Below are positions 1 through 8,057 of a DNA stretch of 33,130 nt, one piece after another. Positions within the stretch are counted from its first letter, which is position 1. The number at the start of each line of letters is the position of its first letter. Position numbers and translations under genes: made by a program. Below the pieces are notes generated by a model, which saw nothing but the letters and a program-made list of their open reading frames with translations, had not been told where the DNA came from and did not search any database. Source of the stretch: Thiomargarita sp. (lineage in GTDB: Bacteria; Pseudomonadota; Gammaproteobacteria; Beggiatoales; Beggiatoaceae). The stretch is from NCBI GenBank assembly GCA_022729575.1, contig DZAL01000011.1, positions 24,727 to 57,856 on the forward strand, given 5' to 3'.

Positions 1-10
1 TGTTAGTTTT

Positions 11-43
11 AGATTTGACAACTTTTTAAAAGTTGTCAAATCT
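11..43. repeat. 33-bp palindrome, copy at the end of def
   Basis: The arms AGATTTGACAACTTT and AAAGTTGTCAAATCT flank the loop TTA. Read on the minus strand, the element supplies the last isoleucine and the TGA stop of the deformylase gene (ATT-TGA). It belongs to the family found about 22 times in this window and may also act as a hairpin at the 3' end of the transcript. Confidence 0.9.
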
Positions 44-539
44 CGATGTGTTGTTGTTTTTCTAACTTTTTGCGAAGCCGTTGCCGCTTAAGAGGCGACA
101 AATAATCTATAAATAATTTTCCTTCTAAATGGTCCATTTCATGCTGAATACATACGGCTAACAAATTTTCAGTCGTCAAAGTAAACGCTTGTCCTTCACG
201 ATTTAAGGCTTGCACCGTAATGATTTTCGCCCGCTCCACTTCTTCAAAAAAACCTGGCACTGATAAACATCCTTCCTCGGTACATTCGATCCCTTCACAA
301 CTCAATAAACTGGGGTTAATCAAACACCAAGGCTCATTCCTGGTTTCAGATATATCAATTACGATTATCTTTTTATGCACATCGACTTGGGTCGCGGCTA
401 AACCAATCCCCGGTGCGTGGTACATCGTTTCAAACATGTTATCAACCAGATTTCGTATGGTTTTATCCACAGATAATACAGGTTGGGCTTTAGTCCGCAA
501 TCTGGGGTCAGGAAAATGTAATATCTCAAGTAAGGCCAT
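36..539 (-). CDS. def: Peptide deformylase
   Basis: This enzyme removes the N-terminal formyl group from newly made proteins in the cytoplasm, using a metal ion (usually Fe2+). All three family motifs are present in the 167 residues: GIGLAATQ (about 44-51), EGCLS with metal ligand C91, and HEMDH with ligands H133 and H137 and catalytic E134. The length is normal for the family. The first ATG gives the standard N-terminus ([15 protein letters not shown]), although no clear Shine-Dalgarno sequence precedes it. The stop codon lies inside a 33-bp palindromic repeat, so the C-terminal Glu-Ile-stop comes from, or abuts, that element. fmt, the usual downstream partner, would lie outside the window. 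The gene is divergent from pstC. Confidence 0.97.
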   Translation of the reverse strand: MALLEILHFPDPRLRTKAQPVLSVDKTIRNLVDNMFETMYHAPGIGLAATQVDVHKKIIVIDISETRNEPWCLINPSLLSCEGIECTEEGCLSVPGFFEEVERAKIITVQALNREGQAFTLTTENLLAVCIQHEMDHLEGKLFIDYLSPLKRQRLRKKLEKQQHIEI

Positions 540-665
540 GACGGTAATGTTTGGATAAAGTAAATATCATAAGGAGTTAACAATTTATAGAATAAAGTTA
601 AGTTGTAAAAAAGTCAACTTGTGGTTAATTGGATACATTAAATAGTGTTTTTATCGCAAATTTCA

Positions 666-699
666 TTGTCATATTTTTGTCATAAATTTTTGTTACCAT
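666..699 (+). promoter_or_regulatory. PHO box and -10 box of pstC
   Basis: Two TTGTCAT half-sites at 666-672 and 677-683 are repeated with an 11-bp period, as in the PhoB-binding PHO box (consensus CTGTCAT, 4 AT-rich bases, CTGTCAT). Ten bases further on, TACCAT at 694-699 is a plausible -10 (4 of 6 matches to TATAAT). The start codon is at 710 with no visible Shine-Dalgarno sequence, so the leader would be only a few bases long. The motif is seen directly. Control by PhoB is inferred from the motif and from the phosphate transport genes downstream. Confidence 0.8.
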
Positions 700-709
700 C
701 ATTGCCACT

Positions 710-2989
710 ATGAATACAACACCCATTTCTTCAATTTTAAGTGACCCCGCTCTCATTCGCCGTCGTAAGTGGCGTATGTTGAAAGATAAGTTAACAAAAT
801 ACGGCATGACAGTAGGCGGAATCAGTATTATTATCGCTATCTTATTAATTTTCTTCTACTTACTGTATGTAGTCTTCCCCATATTTTTACCTGCACACCT
901 GGAAAAAGTACGAAGTTTTAAAATACTTGCACCTACGGCAGGAGAGACAGTTTATTTAGCCACGGAAGAAAAAAGTGAAGTAGGAGTACGTTTTACTCGA
1001 CAAGGCCATGCGGTACAGTTTAAACTTGATGGTAGCCAAATTATAGCTGATAATACGTTAGCGCCAGTGGGCACTACCGTTACCAGTTTTGCGGTAGCGG
1101 ATCCGGCCACCGGCGTAGTGGCATTCGGTCTCAATGATGGACGTGCCATCGTGGTCAAACAGAAATATGAAATCACTTATGGTGGTGAGAATAATGTTCG
1201 AGAGATCAAATCTCGCTTGGATTATCCGTTAGGTGAAGCGCCGCTAGTTATCGATGAGAAAGGTCAAGCCTTGTTAACCTTGGATCTGCAACTCGGCGAA
1301 AACAGTAATACATTTGTCGCCGTTACCAAGGATAATCGTTTACTCGTTTCGACAATAACCAAGGAAACCTCTTTTTTAGATGATTCGGTGAGTTTAACAC
1401 GCACGCAGGGTGAATTATCCTTGCAACAAGCCAAAATCACGCATCTGTTATTGGAAAAAGAACAACGGGTTTTATATGCCGCCGATAAAGACGGACAAGT
1501 ATGGTATATTTCGTTACAGGATAAGACGGCTCCTCAAATTTTACAGCGAGTACATGTAGTACAAACTTTTCAGGAGCGAATTACCGCGCTAGAATTTTTA
1601 ACCGGCGACATCTCCCTCCTGGTGGGCGATTCCAGCGGTCGAATCACTCAATGGTTCCTAGTACGAGATAACAACAATAATAATCTATTGACCAAAATTC
1701 GTGAATTTCACGACCAACAGTCCCCTATTGTCGCCATTGCCGCCGAGGAGCGACGTAAGGGATTTATTGCCGCCGACAGTAGTGGTCAGGTGGGAATTTA
1801 TCACACCACCGCACAACGCACACTCCTCGTTAAACCGGTAACCGAAGCGTCGGTAGCCATTTCACAGTTGGGATTGGCACCACGGGCCGATACTTTGTTA
1901 GTCGAAGATGTGGCAGGCAATTTACATATTTGGGCCATTCAAAATGAACATCCAGAGGTCTCCTGGTCCACTTTATGGAATAAAGTTTGGTATGAAAATT
2001 ATGCGAAACCAGAATATCTTTGGCAATCCTCGGCCGCCACCAATGATTTTGAACCGAAATTTAGTTTAATGCCATTAGCTTTTGGTACGCTAAAAGCCGC
2101 GTTTTATGCCATGCTCATAGCCGTCCCAATTGCCGTCTTCGGCGCGATTTATACCGCTTATTTTATGGCGCCGTCGATTCGCCGTTTGGTCAAACCGACC
2201 ATTGAAATTATGGCTGCTTTACCGACGGTAATTTTAGGGTTTCTAGCGGGATTATGGTTGGCCCCGATGCTGGAAAATAACTTGCTGGCCATGGTCATTT
2301 TGTTCATACTCTTGCCAACCGGGGTACTGCTTTTTGCTTATGTGTGGCAATGGCTACCGAAAACTATTCGCTATCGGGTTCCCCCCGGTTGGGAAGCGGC
2401 GTTATTGATGCCAGTAGTGTTAGGTTTAATCTGGTGGTCGTCATTACTCAAGGAGCCATTAGAAACTTGGTTGTTCCAGGGTGATATTCGCCACTGGTTG
2501 ACTCACGATTTAGGGATTCGATTTGACCAACGTAATGCGTTGGTAGTCGGTGTTGCCATGGGATTAGCCGTGATTCCTAATATTTTTTCTATCGCCGAAG
2601 ATGCGGTTTTTAGTGTGCCCAAACATTTAACCATAGGCTCGTTAGCACTGGGCGCGACTTCTTGGCAAACCATGACTAGAGTGGTTATCTTAACCGCCAG
2701 CCCTGGGATTTTTTCGGCGGTTATGATTGGAATGGGACGGGCGGTTGGCGAAACCATGATTGTATTAATGGCCACCGGTAACACGCCAGTGATGGATTGG
2801 AATATCTTTGAAGGTTTACGGACTTTAGCGGCTAATATTGCGGTGGAAATGCCTGAATCGGAAGTAAATGGTACCCATTTTCGAATTTTATTTTTGTCTG
2901 CGCTAGTCTTATTTATTTTTACGTTTTTCTTTAATACCCTATCGGAAGTGATTCGGCAACGGTTACGGAAAAAATATAGTTCCTTGTAA
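710..2989 (+). CDS. pstC: Phosphate ABC transporter permease PstC (long form)
   Basis: This is one of the two inner-membrane subunits of the high-affinity phosphate importer PstSCAB. Of its 759 residues, an N-terminal membrane helix (about 36-58) follows a basic stretch. A large soluble loop (about 60-440), rich in beta strands and repeat-like, is typical of long gammaproteobacterial PstC proteins and probably lies in the periplasm. The C-terminal half carries the transporter helices. The cytoplasmic EAA loop that contacts PstB is visible near residue 644 (SLALGATSWQTMTRVVIL, with a following GMGRAVGE). A PHO box lies directly upstream. It is the first gene of the block pstC, kinase, pstA, pstB, phoU. 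pstS, which normally comes first, is absent here and must lie elsewhere if the system works. Confidence 0.96.
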   Translation: MNTTPISSILSDPALIRRRKWRMLKDKLTKYGMTVGGISIIIAILLIFFYLLYVVFPIFLPAHLEKVRSFKILAPTAGETVYLATEEKSEVGVRFTRQGHAVQFKLDGSQIIADNTLAPVGTTVTSFAVADPATGVVAFGLNDGRAIVVKQKYEITYGGENNVREIKSRLDYPLGEAPLVIDEKGQALLTLDLQLGENSNTFVAVTKDNRLLVSTITKETSFLDDSVSLTRTQGELSLQQAKITHLLLEKEQRVLYAADKDGQVWYISLQDKTAPQILQRVHVVQTFQERITALEFLTGDISLLVGDSSGRITQWFLVRDNNNNNLLTKIREFHDQQSPIVAIAAEERRKGFIAADSSGQVGIYHTTAQRTLLVKPVTEASVAISQLGLAPRADTLLVEDVAGNLHIWAIQNEHPEVSWSTLWNKVWYENYAKPEYLWQSSAATNDFEPKFSLMPLAFGTLKAAFYAMLIAVPIAVFGAIYTAYFMAPSIRRLVKPTIEIMAALPTVILGFLAGLWLAPMLENNLLAMVILFILLPTGVLLFAYVWQWLPKTIRYRVPPGWEAALLMPVVLGLIWWSSLLKEPLETWLFQGDIRHWLTHDLGIRFDQRNALVVGVAMGLAVIPNIFSIAEDAVFSVPKHLTIGSLALGATSWQTMTRVVILTASPGIFSAVMIGMGRAVGETMIVLMATGNTPVMDWNIFEGLRTLAANIAVEMPESEVNGTHFRILFLSALVLFIFTFFFNTLSEVIRQRLRKKYSSL

Positions 2990-2994
2990 AGTTT

Positions 2995-3027
2995 AGATTT
3001 GACAACTTTCACCAAGTTGTCAAATCT
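2995..3027. repeat. 33-bp palindrome between pstC and the kinase
   Basis: Single copy with central bases TTTCACCAA, starting 5 bp after the pstC stop codon. The arms match the family; the central bases break the perfect stem. It could form a hairpin separating the pstC transcript from the kinase gene. Confidence 0.9.
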
Positions 3028-3058
3028 TAGACTTCGTCGCCATTCCAAATTCATCAAA

Positions 3059-3104
3059 TTGTCATATTGCAAGACTAATAGTTGTCATATTGCAAAACTA
3101 TAAT
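3059..3104 (+). promoter_or_regulatory. Direct repeat TTGTCATATTGCAA x2 with TATAAT, kinase promoter
   Basis: A perfect 14-bp direct repeat occurs at 3059-3072 and 3082-3095 (period 23 bp), followed by a consensus TATAAT at 3099-3104. No good -35 box sits 17 bp upstream of this -10, which suggests a promoter that depends on an activator. The TTGTCAT core is the same as the PHO half-site before pstC, and it ends 10 bases before the -10 in both promoters. A PhoB-type activator is therefore the best guess. Confidence 0.6.
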
Positions 3105-3130
3105 ATGAGCGTTACCCTTAACTTTAAGTA

Positions 3131-3134
3131 GGAG
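3131..3134 (+). promoter_or_regulatory. Ribosome binding site that fixes the kinase start
   Basis: GGAG lies 2 bases before the ATG at 3137 but 8 bases before the ATG at 3143. Only the second has normal spacing, so translation most likely begins at 3143 (MSTWNW). Confidence 0.65.
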
Positions 3135-3142
3135 ACATGCTT

Positions 3143-4135
3143 ATGTCAACGTGGAATTGGTTAGACTCAATTTATTTTTGGTTGAATCGTAGAATTAATT
3201 CAACCCAGCCAAGTTTGGCAAAGACTGAACGTGCGTTATACGACAGTGAACAACTACGTCGTGAATTACAAGAAGAAATTGAGGTTCGCAAACAGGTGCA
3301 ATTCTCGTTGCAAAATACCACTAATGTTTTGGCGAGACGTACTACTGAGTTGCAAACTCGTACTTTAGAATTAGAGAAGCGTAATCAGGAACTTGACGCT
3401 TTTGCTCAGATGGTTGCCCACGATCTGAAGAATCCTCTGAGTGGCATTGTGGCAATGACGAATTTGGTTTTAGAGACCACGGCAACAGGTATACCGTTAA
3501 ATGCCAAGTCGTTAGCCCAACTCCGGTTAGTCCAACAATGTGCTCAAAAGTCCATCGGCATCGTGGAGGCCATGTTATTACTGGCAGGTATTTCACGTCG
3601 TCCTCAAGTACCGATGCAGTTTGTGGAAATGTCACAAGTTTTGAATAATGTCATCCAACTGCGCTTGGCCAATCTGATTGAACAATCTCAAGCGGTATTA
3701 CATTTGCCCAAATATTGGCCTGCGGTAGAAAGTTATGCCCCTTGGTTGGAAGAGGTGTGGGATAACTATATTAGCAATGCCTTAAAATACAGTGGTACCC
3801 CCCCCGTGTTAGAATTGGGTGCTCGACTGGAGAATGATGGTATTATGGTGCGCTTTTGGGTACGTGATAACGGTTATGGATTAACGCCCAAGGAACAGTT
3901 GAAGTTATTTACACCATTCACCCGGCTACACAGAAAAAGTGCGGAAGGACATGGTTTGGGGTTGTCGATAGTGCGTCAAATTGTGGAAAAACTGGGGGGA
4001 GAAGTAGGTGCAGTGAGTTTATTAGGACAAGGTAGTTGCTTTTATTTTAAGTTGCCGGCACGACCATCAGTAATGGCCAATTCAGTTTCTGAGAAAACTC
4101 AAGTGAATACGTTAGTGCCTCAAATGGAATTTTAA
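3143..4135 (+). CDS. Soluble sensor histidine kinase inside the pst block
   Basis: A two-component kinase of about 330 residues without a receiver domain. A long coiled-coil region (residues about 25-85) leads into the phosphorylation motif (FAQMVAHDLKNPLSG, His at about 93). The ATP-binding boxes follow: N box NYISNALKYSG, G1 VRDNGYGL, an FTPFTRLH segment and G2 GHGLGLSIV. There is no clear membrane helix or periplasmic sensor domain, so it probably senses a cytoplasmic signal or a partner protein. It is a close paralogue of the kinase half of the protein at 11525-12667, sharing long near-identical segments. Its place between pstC and pstA is unusual and suggests a role near phosphate signalling. 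Unlike PhoR it has no membrane region, and no response regulator gene is adjacent. An upstream ATG at 3137 is possible but badly spaced. Confidence 0.9.
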   Translation: MSTWNWLDSIYFWLNRRINSTQPSLAKTERALYDSEQLRRELQEEIEVRKQVQFSLQNTTNVLARRTTELQTRTLELEKRNQELDAFAQMVAHDLKNPLSGIVAMTNLVLETTATGIPLNAKSLAQLRLVQQCAQKSIGIVEAMLLLAGISRRPQVPMQFVEMSQVLNNVIQLRLANLIEQSQAVLHLPKYWPAVESYAPWLEEVWDNYISNALKYSGTPPVLELGARLENDGIMVRFWVRDNGYGLTPKEQLKLFTPFTRLHRKSAEGHGLGLSIVRQIVEKLGGEVGAVSLLGQGSCFYFKLPARPSVMANSVSEKTQVNTLVPQMEF

Positions 4136-4138
4136 ATT

Positions 4139-4379
4139 AGATTTGACAACTTTCGACCAGTTGTCAAATCTCGAGGTAAAGTTTAGATTTGACAACTTTC
4201 AAAAAGTTGTCAAATCTCGAGGTAAAGTTTAGAGTTGACAACTTTCAAAAAGTTGTCAAATCTCGAGGTAAAGTTTAGATTTGACAACTTTCAAAAAGTT
4301 GTCAAATCTCGAGGTAAAGTTTAGATTTGACAACTTTCGAAAAGTTGTCAAATCTCGATTCAAAAAATTGTCAAATTTT
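4139..4379. repeat. Array of five 33-bp palindromes, 46-bp period
   Basis: Full copies start at 4139, 4185, 4231, 4277 and 4323, exactly 46 bp apart. They are separated by an identical 13-bp spacer (CGAGGTAAAGTTT). A degenerate half copy follows at about 4360-4379 and runs into the pstA ribosome binding site. The centres vary (CGACC, CAA, CAA, CAA, CGA) and one copy has AGAGTTG in place of AGATTTG. The array begins 3 bp after the kinase stop codon and fills the gap to pstA. The identical spacers point to tandem amplification, not to a CRISPR. Confidence 0.93.
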
Positions 4380-4389
4380 GGAGTAAACA

Positions 4390-6042
4390 ATGAACAACTG
4401 GTGGAAAAGCGGTGATCCGTGGATTTGGTTAACCGCCGCCTCGGTGACAGTGAGTATTGTAACCGTAGCAGGTTTGCTCTCATTAATTGCCTGGCATGGG
4501 TTAGCACACTTTTGGCCGGCGGCAATTTTGGAAGCGGACTACAGTGAAAATGGAAGTAATAAACAAGTAGTTATCGGTGAAATTCGCGATCAGGAAAGCA
4601 TTCCGCTTTCGCAATTACAAGCCGCTGGGGTCAAAGTCAAAGGCGAACAACAGATGACTCGTATTTTGTTGAAAACGGGCAACCGTGACCTATTTGGTGC
4701 CGATTTTCGCTGGGTGTTACAACTCGATTTACAGAATCAGCGTTATCCTCCCGAACTCATGGCGATCGAGCGACGGGAATGGGGTAATTTTTATGGCTAT
4801 CTGCAAGCAATTAAAGAACATGGCCAAGTCGTCAGCGAAGGTGCGGGAGCGTGGCCCGAATTGCAACAACGGTTAGACCGAGTTTTGCAATTACATCAAC
4901 AAATTCGCACCATTGAAAAATTTAAAATTGGCAAACTCAATTACGAACTGGAGAAGTTACGTTTAAAGCAACGTCGGTTAGAATTAAATCATGACACTGA
5001 CCCGGCCAAACCGGTGGCGCTCGCGGCCCAAAAAGTAATTTTACAGGCCCAATTTGAAACCCTGAATCAACAATTAACCACCTTATATGAAGCTATCCAG
5101 CGAGATAGTATCAGTGCCAACGTGATGGATGGACGAGTGGTGAACATTCCGTTGTCAAACATCGTCAAAGTATATCGTCCAAATAGTTTTTCATTCCTCG
5201 ATAAAGCGCGTTTCTATATGGCAAAAATTTGGGAATTTCTTTCTGAGGAGCCACGCGAGGCTAACACCGAAGGCGGTATTTTTCCCGCACTATTTGGAAC
5301 AGTCATTATGGTACTGATTATGTCCATTATGGTAACTCCGATTGGTGTGATTGCTGCGGTCTATTTACACGAATATGCCAAACAAGGAATACTCACTCGT
5401 ACTATTCGCATTGCGGTAAATAATTTAGCGGGAGTCCCCTCGATTGTCTATGGCGTGTTTGGTCTGGGATTTTTTGTCTATTTTATAGGAGGTAATGTTG
5501 ACCAATGGTTTTTTCCAGAAGCCTTACCCTCTCCCACTTTTGGCACTCCTGGCATGTTATGGGCATCTATGACCTTAGCCTTACTCACTTTACCGGTGGT
5601 GATAGTTTCTACGGAAGAAGGTTTGGCTCGCATTCCGAGTTCGATTCGAGAAGGCAGTTTAGCCTTAGGTGCCACCAAGGCCGAAACGCTCTGGCGCACG
5701 GTGATTCCCATGGCCAGTCCGGCCATTATGACCGGTCTTATTCTGGCGGTAGCACGCGCCGCCGGTGAAGTGGCACCATTAATGCTAGTAGGCGTGGTCA
5801 AACTGGCACCGGCGTTAGTAGTGGATAACAATCTGCCCTTTTTACACTTAGACCGTAAATTTATGCACTTAGGTTTTCACATTTATGACGTTGGTTTTCA
5901 AAGTCCTAATGTGGAAGCCGCCCGACCTTTAGTCTATGCAACCGCCTTTCTCTTGGTGGCAGTCATTATTGTTTTAAATCTCACTGCCATCTGGTTCCGT
6001 AATCATTTACGGGAAAAATACAAGGCGTTAGAAACCGCATAA
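4390..6042 (+). CDS. pstA: Phosphate ABC transporter permease PstA (long form)
   Basis: This is the second membrane subunit of the PstSCAB phosphate importer. In its 550 residues an N-terminal helix (about 13-36) is followed by a soluble region (about 45-290). That region includes a charged, glutamine-rich coiled-coil segment (about 160-240) and is typical of long gammaproteobacterial PstA proteins. The C-terminal transporter domain starts near residue 295 ([13 protein letters not shown]). Its EAA loop near residue 424 ([18 protein letters not shown], then ARAAGE) pairs with PstB. GGAG at 4380-4383 lies 6 bases before the ATG and supports the start. It is separated from pstC by the kinase gene and a five-copy repeat array, so its expression may be partly uncoupled from pstC. 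Confidence 0.96.
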   Translation: MNNWWKSGDPWIWLTAASVTVSIVTVAGLLSLIAWHGLAHFWPAAILEADYSENGSNKQVVIGEIRDQESIPLSQLQAAGVKVKGEQQMTRILLKTGNRDLFGADFRWVLQLDLQNQRYPPELMAIERREWGNFYGYLQAIKEHGQVVSEGAGAWPELQQRLDRVLQLHQQIRTIEKFKIGKLNYELEKLRLKQRRLELNHDTDPAKPVALAAQKVILQAQFETLNQQLTTLYEAIQRDSISANVMDGRVVNIPLSNIVKVYRPNSFSFLDKARFYMAKIWEFLSEEPREANTEGGIFPALFGTVIMVLIMSIMVTPIGVIAAVYLHEYAKQGILTRTIRIAVNNLAGVPSIVYGVFGLGFFVYFIGGNVDQWFFPEALPSPTFGTPGMLWASMTLALLTLPVVIVSTEEGLARIPSSIREGSLALGATKAETLWRTVIPMASPAIMTGLILAVARAAGEVAPLMLVGVVKLAPALVVDNNLPFLHLDRKFMHLGFHIYDVGFQSPNVEAARPLVYATAFLLVAVIIVLNLTAIWFRNHLREKYKALETA

Positions 6043-6052
6043 GGTAATTTCT

Positions 6053-6149
6053 CCCTCACCCCCGGCCCCTCTCCCAGAGGGAGAGGGGAGTAAACCGGTG
6101 TTGCCGCCGGTCTCCCCTCTCCCTCTGGGAGAGGGGCCGGGGGTGAGGG
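6053..6149. repeat. 97-bp paired REP-like element
   Basis: Two inverted arms (CCCTCACCCCCGGCCCC plus CTCTCCCAGAGGGAGAGGGG, and their complement) surround an asymmetric 25-base centre (AGTAAACCGGTGTTGCCG and so on). Each half is itself a hairpin. The same 97-bp element, centre included, occurs at 31190-31286 in the opposite orientation with one mismatch noted in the centre. It lies between pstA and pstB and would form a very stable RNA structure inside the pst transcript. Read through, it encodes the sequence [12 protein letters not shown] seen before the true pstB start. Confidence 0.93.
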
Positions 6150-6181
6150 CAAACCCTCCGTCGACTATTATAACTGAATAT

Positions 6182-7021
6182 ATGACTCAAAACGGCACCA
6201 CTTTAACTCATGGCATTGATTTTGCCTCTTTAGGTCGTAGCGAACCTATTCTCAGTTTGGATAATGAGGACCTCTGCGTAGAGGTTAAAAATCTCAATCT
6301 CTATTACGATAACAAACAAGCATTGAGAAATATCAACATGCAAATTCCACGCCGTCGGGTGACCGCTTACATTGGTCCTAGCGGCTGTGGTAAATCTACT
6401 TTACTGCGATGCTTTAATCGCATGAATGATTTAGTAGATAGTGTTCAAATTAAAGGTCAAATCTTATTGGATGGTAACGATATTTTCGACCCTGCGGTGA
6501 ACGTAGCAGAATTGCGCCGGCGCGTGGGAATGGTCTTTCAAAAACCTAATCCGTTTCCTAAATCCGTTTACGAAAATGTTGCATATGGTTTTCGATTACA
6601 AGGTATTAATAGCCGTCGCATTTTAGACGAAGTAGTAGAAAAATCTCTGAAAGGAGCGGCGTTATGGGATGAAGTCAAAGACCGTTTACATGACAATGCG
6701 TTAGGTCTATCAGGAGGACAACAGCAACGTTTAGTCATTGCCAGAGCGATTGCAATTGAACCAGAAGTGCTCTTATTAGATGAACCAGCCTCAGCACTGG
6801 ATCCCATTTCAACGCTGAAAATTGAGGAGTTAATTAACGAGTTAAAAGCTGAATATACCATTGTCATTGTCACTCATAATATGCAACAAGCAGCTCGAGT
6901 CTCGGACTATACCGCCTTCATGTATTTAGGTGAATTGATTGAATTTGGTGACACGGCAACGTTATTTACCAATCCAACTAAGAAACAAACTGAGGATTAT
7001 ATTACGGGACGTTACGGTTAA
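6182..7021 (+). CDS. pstB: Phosphate ABC transporter ATP-binding protein PstB
   Basis: This is the cytoplasmic ATPase that drives the PstSCAB importer. It has 279 residues from the chosen start. Visible motifs are Walker [11 protein letters not shown]-loop [13 protein letters not shown] signature LSGGQQQR, Walker [14 protein letters not shown] and the switch histidine in VTHNMQQA, followed by the usual end YITGRYG. The reading frame stays open upstream to 6098, but that extension is just the translated REP element ([12 protein letters not shown]), so I start at the ATG at 6182. No clear Shine-Dalgarno sequence precedes it. The REP structure just upstream may lower expression relative to the permeases. 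phoU follows 49 bp downstream. Confidence 0.96.
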   Translation: MTQNGTTLTHGIDFASLGRSEPILSLDNEDLCVEVKNLNLYYDNKQALRNINMQIPRRRVTAYIGPSGCGKSTLLRCFNRMNDLVDSVQIKGQILLDGNDIFDPAVNVAELRRRVGMVFQKPNPFPKSVYENVAYGFRLQGINSRRILDEVVEKSLKGAALWDEVKDRLHDNALGLSGGQQQRLVIARAIAIEPEVLLLDEPASALDPISTLKIEELINELKAEYTIVIVTHNMQQAARVSDYTAFMYLGELIEFGDTATLFTNPTKKQTEDYITGRYG

Positions 7022-7070
7022 AGTCAAATTCCAATTTCACAGTTATTTTTAAAATTTCTAATTTCTAACC

Positions 7071-7787
7071 ATGAACGAAGAAGAATTACAACATCATATT
7101 TCGCAACAGTTCAATATTGAATTGCGCGAATTACGCAATCAAGTTTTGGGTATGGGTGGCTTAGTTGAAGAACAACTGACCAATGCGTTGATTGCCTTGA
7201 CGACCAATGACCAACAATTGGCGAAACGGGTCTATTCCAATGATTACAAAATTAATGCGTTAGAAGTGGCGATTGACGAAGAAAGTACTCGAATTTTAGC
7301 TCGTCGCCAACCAACCGCCAGTGATTTACGTTTAGTGATGGCCGTGGTGAAAGCGATTCCTGAATTAGAGCGCATTGGGGACCAGGCGGAGCGGATTGCA
7401 CACATGGCGTTACAAATGTCTGGGGAGCCACAAGCCAAACATTTTGTAGCCGTTAATCATTTAGGTGAACATGTACGCCAAATGTTGCATGATGCCCTCG
7501 ATGCGTTTGCACGCATTGATGTAGAAATGGCTTTACAAGTGATGCGAGAAGACCAAAAAGTCGATCATGAGAGTGATAGCGTTTATCGGCAATTAATTAC
7601 TTACATGATGGAAGATGCACGGGCCATTCCCATGGCGTTAAACATTATGTGGTCAGCACGCGCCTTAGAACGTGTAGCTGCTCATTCGTGCAACATTTGT
7701 GAATACTTGATTTATTTTGTGAGAGGTAAAGATGTACGACATATTAGTTTAGAACAAGTGGAGCAACGTGCGAGACAGGCACGTTGA
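7071..7787 (+). CDS. phoU: Phosphate signalling and transport regulator PhoU
   Basis: PhoU links the Pst transporter to the PhoR/PhoB two-component system and represses the Pho response when phosphate is plentiful. The 238-residue, all-helical protein shows the two PhoU repeats with acidic metal-binding motifs: ERIGDQAERIA (about 104-114) and the later ALERVAAHSCNICEY segment, with EEST and DHESD acidic stretches. The length is normal. It closes the block pstC, kinase, pstA, pstB, phoU on the same strand, which is the usual position. No phoB or phoR is next to it. The kinase at 3143 is the only local candidate for a signalling partner, and that is speculation. Confidence 0.95.
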   Translation: MNEEELQHHISQQFNIELRELRNQVLGMGGLVEEQLTNALIALTTNDQQLAKRVYSNDYKINALEVAIDEESTRILARRQPTASDLRLVMAVVKAIPELERIGDQAERIAHMALQMSGEPQAKHFVAVNHLGEHVRQMLHDALDAFARIDVEMALQVMREDQKVDHESDSVYRQLITYMMEDARAIPMALNIMWSARALERVAAHSCNICEYLIYFVRGKDVRHISLEQVEQRARQAR

Positions 7788-7799
7788 GATTAAGATTTC

Positions 7800-8010
7800 A
7801 ACCACCCCCAACCCCTCCTTGGTAAGGAGGGGAGAGAACCACCCACCTTCTTCATCTCACCTCCTTAGTAAGGAGGGGAAAGAACCACCCACCCTCTTCA
7901 TCTCCCCTCCTTACCAAGGAGGGGTTGGGGGGTGGTTGAGACTCCCCTCCTTACCAAGGTGGGGGTGGTTGAGACTCCCCTCCTTAACAAGGAGGGGTTG
8001 GGGGTGGTTA
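7800..8010. repeat. Cluster of about five CCCCTCCTT...AAGGAGGGG palindromes
   Basis: The 270 bases between phoU and the glycosyltransferase hold about five copies, in both orientations, of a palindrome with core CCCCTCCTTGGTAAGGAGGGG or variants. They are linked by CCACCCCCAA and TTGGGGGGTGG arms (near 7802, 7859, 7904, 7944 and 7977). An open frame across it (7768-8022) encodes only repeated SPPYQGGVGG-type sequence and is not a gene. The stable hairpins after phoU could end transcription of the pst block. Confidence 0.88.
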
Positions 8011-8057
8011 TGCGTAAGGTAAGTCCTTAACCTTCTGTTAACATCTTAAAATAGTCT

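Noticed and set aside
2503..3072. 189-codon open frame on the minus strand
   Set aside because: It lies opposite the conserved transporter domain of pstC and runs through a palindrome; no family features were seen.
4139..4379. CRISPR array (regular 33-bp repeats with short spacers)
   Set aside because: The spacers are only 11-13 bp and identical within an array, the repeats are full palindromes found all over the window, and no cas gene is present.
6098..6181. Longer PstB start at 6098
   Set aside because: The extra 28 residues ([12 protein letters not shown] and so on) are the translated REP element; the family N-terminus fits the ATG at 6182.
7768..8022. Open frame of 84 codons after phoU
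   Set aside because: It encodes only translated repeats (SPPYQGGVGG type) and overlaps the end of phoU.
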